Shown piece by piece: positions 59,996-64,000 of a stretch of 64,000 nucleotides of DNA (positions are counted from its first letter, which is position 1; every line of letters begins with the position of its first letter). Source of the DNA: [Phialemoniopsis] sp. UDSM-2020. Taxonomy: Eukaryota; Ascomycota; Sordariomycetes; Thyridiales; Thyridiaceae. The stretch covers positions 3,906,001-3,970,000 of the forward strand of contig JAEILZ010000001.1 of the NCBI GenBank assembly GCA_018873225.1, written 5' to 3'. The position numbers were made by a program, and so were the translations under genes. Under the pieces are notes generated by a model. That model saw only the letters and a list, made by a program, of their open reading frames with translations, was not told the DNA's origin and searched no databases.

Positions 59996-62095
59996 ATGGC
60001 ATCCGAAAAAGGTCCCATCGCTACCGAAGCCCCTCTCGTCGCCGCTCCCGCGCTCTCCTCCACGGCCCCAGCTGAATCAGACACCTTCACTGTCGACATA
60101 GCGCGAGCAAACTCTCTGAAGCGGCCTCGCGAAGCTACCCCGACATCGCCGTCAGGCGTTGCCGGCGGTCACCCGAACTCGGATCTTTCTCCGACAAAGA
60201 TTGCGCGACTCGTCAGCTCGGCTACAAGACACACGCCCCCCCCTCCCTTGACGGCAGCAGCCGCCTTGGAAGACGAGCAACGCAGGAGAGAGGAAGAGGC
60301 CCGATTGCACCCTCCAGACGCCATAAGTGACAACCCTGCGCAGAAGGCGCTCGAGGTCCTCATGTCTGGCGCTCTCGCCATGAGCCGGCCACAGGACGCG
60401 CCGAATTCCGCTCCGTCCGCGGCCGAGACTGACAATAAACTCATCGATCCTGCCATCAACCCTACAGCAAATGCGACGAACGCCGGCGACCTCCCGGCAG
60501 AGACCAATGCCCAGGGCTCTGCCAGCAACCCCAGTATTGGCGCCGGTGCCACTGTAACCCACAGCCCGGCTCCAATGGACGTTGATTCGCGCAATGACCG
60601 GCCCCAGTACTTGCAGCCCGAAGCGCAGATGGAGGGAAAAGCTGGCTCGATGTCATACCCGGGCATACTACCTCCGGGCGCCAACATGCCAGCTCCCTCG
60701 GCTCCTCAGCGCGGTATGAGCCTGCCGATGGCTTCGGCACAGAATCCAGACGCGCCGCGCTCACCATCGTCGTCCAAAAAACACAAATGCCAGTATTGCG
60801 ACACGGAGTTCACGCGGCATCACAATCTCAAGAGCCATCTCCTAACGCATAGTCAAGAAAAGCCTTATGTGTGCCAGGATTGCCAGATGCGATTCAGGCG
60901 TCTGCACGACCTCAAGCGCCACAGCAAGCTGCATACAGGCGAGAAGCCTCACATCTGCCCAAAATGTGACCGCAAATTCGCTCGTGGTGACGCCTTGGCT
61001 CGGCACAGCAAAGGTGCTGGGGGATGCGCAGGCCGGCGATCCAGCATGGGAAGCTTCGCAGGAGACGATGATTACGAAGGAGTCAGCACCAACGACGCCG
61101 ACGACTCGGTTATGTCCGGAGTAACGTACGATGGTGTTGACACGGAAATGACAGAGGAAGAGCGGCGGCGTTTGAGCCTGCCCAGCATCAAGGCGCAGCA
61201 CGTCTCGGGCGGGCAGGCGCCGCTGGATAGCTATTCGCATCACTCGCGGACTTACCCACCCGCAGGTGCTCGGGGGAGCACGGCCGGTGGTCTGTACCCG
61301 CCCAACGTAGAGCGTGGTTCAGGCTCGAGCTCGACCACCTCCCCGAGCATCCAAAATAGCATTCCAGGTGGGCACACCCCGAGTACTAGCATCTCCTCCA
61401 TGCCAACCAGTGCAGGTGCCACGTCGATGTATTCGCACGGCATGACGGAAAGCCCCAAGCCATTGAGCCCATCGATGCAACAGCATCAGGCTGGTCACGA
61501 TCCGCACCGACAGCGTCGGCCGTCCGACTTGACGGCGCCGCACGGTACATCACCCGAATCTAACGCGAACCCACTGCTGGACGTGGCCCGGTTCAACGCC
61601 TCATCGCATTCGGGTGCGCCGCAAGGTGCTGGGGCTGGAGCGGTTGCGGTGAACTCGACGCACCAGCAAGCTTCTATCGGTTCTCATCATTCACGTACTT
61701 CGAGTGGTCACGCTGTAAGTGGCGGTAGTGGCGACAGCGCTGCCAACCTGTTTCCGGCGGATCAAGGCGTGTGGGCTGTTATTCAGAGCCTTGAAGAGAG
61801 ATTAAGGCAGCGGGAAGATCGAGATAAGACCCAAGACTCGACCGTCCAAGGCCGGGACACACAGATTGCGTACCTCACTAGCCAGGTCAATACCCTGAAC
61901 AACGAGAACAACGGGTTGCGTGAACAGCTCTCTGCAGTACTGGGCAAGCTTAGTGCTATTGAGACCGAAGTTGCCAACCTGCGCGCACAAAACACTCCAG
62001 CACCGCTGGCGGCAGCTACACAGCCCCAGCCGCCGCCGACGGCGACGACCATTCCGCCACCGGCACCAATGGAGCCACAGCAGCCCCAGATTTAG
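59996..62095 (+). CDS. C2H2 zinc-finger transcription factor, Azf1-like
   Basis: A 699-aa intronless protein that should bind DNA in the nucleus. The first 260 residues are disordered, with a Lys-Arg patch (SLKRPRE) as possible nuclear signal. Three fingers follow at 264-344: finger 1 with Cys 265/268 and His 281/285; finger 2 with Cys 293/296 and His 309/313; finger 3 with Cys 321/324, His 337 and Cys 344, thus of C2HC type. Linkers are SQEKPY and TGEKPH. A Ser, Pro, Gln and His-rich stretch leads to a coiled coil with leucine heptads (about 594-664), likely for dimerisation, and a Pro/Gln tail. The finger sequence matches what filamentous fungal genomes call Azf1; the exact orthology is not certain. 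Start is the first ATG of the frame after a long CT-rich leader. Confidence 0.9.
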   Translation: MASEKGPIATEAPLVAAPALSSTAPAESDTFTVDIARANSLKRPREATPTSPSGVAGGHPNSDLSPTKIARLVSSATRHTPPPPLTAAAALEDEQRRREEEARLHPPDAISDNPAQKALEVLMSGALAMSRPQDAPNSAPSAAETDNKLIDPAINPTANATNAGDLPAETNAQGSASNPSIGAGATVTHSPAPMDVDSRNDRPQYLQPEAQMEGKAGSMSYPGILPPGANMPAPSAPQRGMSLPMASAQNPDAPRSPSSSKKHKCQYCDTEFTRHHNLKSHLLTHSQEKPYVCQDCQMRFRRLHDLKRHSKLHTGEKPHICPKCDRKFARGDALARHSKGAGGCAGRRSSMGSFAGDDDYEGVSTNDADDSVMSGVTYDGVDTEMTEEERRRLSLPSIKAQHVSGGQAPLDSYSHHSRTYPPAGARGSTAGGLYPPNVERGSGSSSTTSPSIQNSIPGGHTPSTSISSMPTSAGATSMYSHGMTESPKPLSPSMQQHQAGHDPHRQRRPSDLTAPHGTSPESNANPLLDVARFNASSHSGAPQGAGAGAVAVNSTHQQASIGSHHSRTSSGHAVSGGSGDSAANLFPADQGVWAVIQSLEERLRQREDRDKTQDSTVQGRDTQIAYLTSQVNTLNNENNGLREQLSAVLGKLSAIETEVANLRAQNTPAPLAAATQPQPPPTATTIPPPAPMEPQQPQI

Positions 62096-63792
62096 GAGAC
62101 TGGCGAGAGCACGGCAGCTTTCAATGGGTCCTGGGGCCCTGTGGCTCTGTGTCTTTGAATGTGTCACGAATCTGCGAAATCCAACGAGGGTGTTTACCTC
62201 TCAAATAGACAGACCGACGAAATGATGTCGTCGCTTTGCGACAATCGGCGAGGGCTAATCGGGGTTTATGGGACCTTTTCTCAAACTTCCCTACGTTTGA
62301 GATGCCTTGGTTTGTGAGAAGTCGCATGGGGTACTGTGTGTGAATTAGTCTCATGCATGGGAGATGAGTTGAGATAGAGAGTCACGATCACGGGCTTATA
62401 CCTTCGTTTGCTTTTTAGGGGGGGCGTTTCTTTCATTCGTTGCATGGACATATCCTCACATTCGGTTTTCTCTGCCAGCACAGCGCTGGTTTTCAAAAAG
62501 GGCAAGAGGCGTTTTGGGGGAAGGGGGGAATCTTTTCAGGGGCAGGCCGGCCGTGTAGGCTACGGGGACAAAAGGTTGCTCGAGTACTGAGGAGCTCTCG
62601 AAAGGCTCATTGCGTTCGTTTTTCTTGTTTCGGACTCTCGCTATATGGACTTTCCATCCTCTCGCTTGTTTTGGCGTGCTTTCCAAGGGATACGCGCCCC
62701 GATAATGAAGAGAGTGTATGAGGGGGATGACCTCGATACACCTGTCGTTTTTTCATGTCACTGCGATTCGGAACGCCCGTCATCGCCCGCTTTCATGGCA
62801 TTCTGTGTACAATATATATATACCTTTTTGCGTTTTTGGACGGAGACAGATTGCCTCATGGCGATAAAAAATCCAACGGTACCTCACGAATTCATCGTAT
62901 GGACTGTTTGAGCGAGTGTTTTGAGCATGTTTGTTAGTGAGCAGTTGAGAGACTTAAGAACTCCGGGACCAACTGGAATAGGCATGTAGATACTTGGGTT
63001 GGACGAGGTAGACCAAGGCGGTGCTATGGTTTCTTGCCATCTGACACACAGTTGAGTGCGTATCAGGTCTTTATGCACGTCTCTGGATTATACAATTTTG
63101 AGTGTCGATTGCATGTGTGGTTTATTGGTTTTGCTCTGCTCTTCTTATGATGGACGATGCGATGCTCCCTTATTAGCGCCACAAGCACACACCAGCCACG
63201 GCGCTAAGACCTTTCAGGACTGCAGCTGACGACATGGGAAGGCAAGCACCCTCGGTAGCCCGGCTCTAGCGCCTGCAAGGTAAGCTTTCGTGACCCTGAT
63301 CCAACGTCATAAGCACGAGCTAAATTGATTGTCCCTTCCCATCTCTTCTCTGCCCAGCAGCCTAGTCCGCAACCACATCCCACCACCACCACCACCCTTT
63401 TGTGCTTCCCATTCTCGATCTCACCACAGATTGAGTGAGTTTGGGTAATCCCGCCTGTCTACAATCTCGATTATTGCCTTCGTATTTTGGTCCATATAAC
63501 CCACGCTCTTAATCCACTCCGCCCAGCCTTTCTCCATCGAAGAAGCAACGAGATCAGGGCGATACCCAGTATCAACTTGCGCGAGTCGATCACATGCAAT
63601 AGCTGCCAGAGCCCTGCAGCCCTAACGATCGAGATTCACATCCGAGGCCACGATCCAGCCCGTACCTAGGTTGACCTGCCACCCACGACGAAGCACCTTT
63701 CATCCTCCTCATCTCTGCTCGTTTCGACAACGGACAACGGACAACGACAACTGCTTCATACCTCTATAGGCCATCGATTAACCGACTGCCTA
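62096..63792. other. Intergenic, 1.7 kb
   Basis: 3' UTR of the zinc-finger gene, with poly-G and T-rich runs, then from about 63330 the CT-rich leader of the next gene including a short CCA repeat near 63380. No gene supported. Confidence 0.55.
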
Positions 63793-64000
63793 ATGGCTAC
63801 TGCTGTCGATCACGTCAATGGCCACGGTGGCTCGGCAGGTAAGCTTGTTTTTCCGTGCTTGCCTCCTTCGAGAGCCTGCTCCAAGCTAGAGGGCAGCCGT
63901 AGACACCTATTTCACGATATACCGCGAACCCCCAGTGACTAGCCTTCCGCCCAAAGCTACGATCAATCGCTAAAGACATCTCTCACAGACTCTCCGGCGG
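63793..64000 (+). CDS. First exons of a gene cut by the window edge
   Basis: ATG at 63793 opens a 46-base exon, MATAVDHVNGHGGSA plus one base, ending at GGCAG|GTAAGC. A likely intron 63839-63988 ends with branch CGCTAAAG and acceptor CACAG; the second exon then continues in frame as DSPA to the edge. The long pyrimidine-rich leader before the ATG is typical of an expressed fungal gene. Too little sequence is present to name the product. Confidence 0.5.

Overview
The window is nuclear DNA from a filamentous ascomycete (Pezizomycotina, most likely a Sordariomycete; the genus cannot be resolved from this sequence). The evidence is eukaryotic housekeeping genes on both strands, short introns (mostly 46-84 nt) with GTANGT-type donors and CTAAC-like branch sites, small secreted proteins, CT-rich leaders and gene spacing of 0.4 to 11 kb. 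I found no tRNA, rRNA, CRISPR array or intact transposon. All introns were placed by eye from splice signals and reading-frame continuity.

Left part (1-19 kb). A DNA replication regulator, SLD3, runs off the left edge. It is divergent from the HOG-pathway MAPKKK SSK2. Next come a 112-aa secreted protein, a ubiquitin C-terminal hydrolase (UCH family), a secreted protein with elastin/collagen-like Gly-Val-Pro repeats, an intronless basic orphan protein, the 2-hydroxy fatty acid dioxygenase MPO1 and, divergent from it, the RNA polymerase II subunit RPB7.

Middle part (19-45 kb). An orphan ORF is followed by an MFS monocarboxylate-type transporter with six introns. Facing away from it is a radical-SAM lysine 2,3-aminomutase-like gene with intact cofactor and lysine-recognition motifs and an Arg-rich N-terminus. 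A gene-poor 4.9 kb follows. Then comes an 823-aa low-complexity protein whose two exons are joined across an unusually long 1.7 kb intron, the vacuolar sorting receptor VPS10, and a small Cys-rich protein with a hydrophobic C-terminal tail.

Right part (45-64 kb). A SUN-family cell wall protein (SIM1/UTH1/SUN4 type) is followed by an 11.4 kb stretch without any gene I can support. Then come an Azf1-like zinc-finger transcription factor with a coiled-coil tail and the first coding exon of a gene cut by the right edge.

Most genes are unrelated housekeeping or cell-surface functions. The only pair that suggests a functional unit is the aminomutase with the divergent transporter, and that link is inference from position alone.
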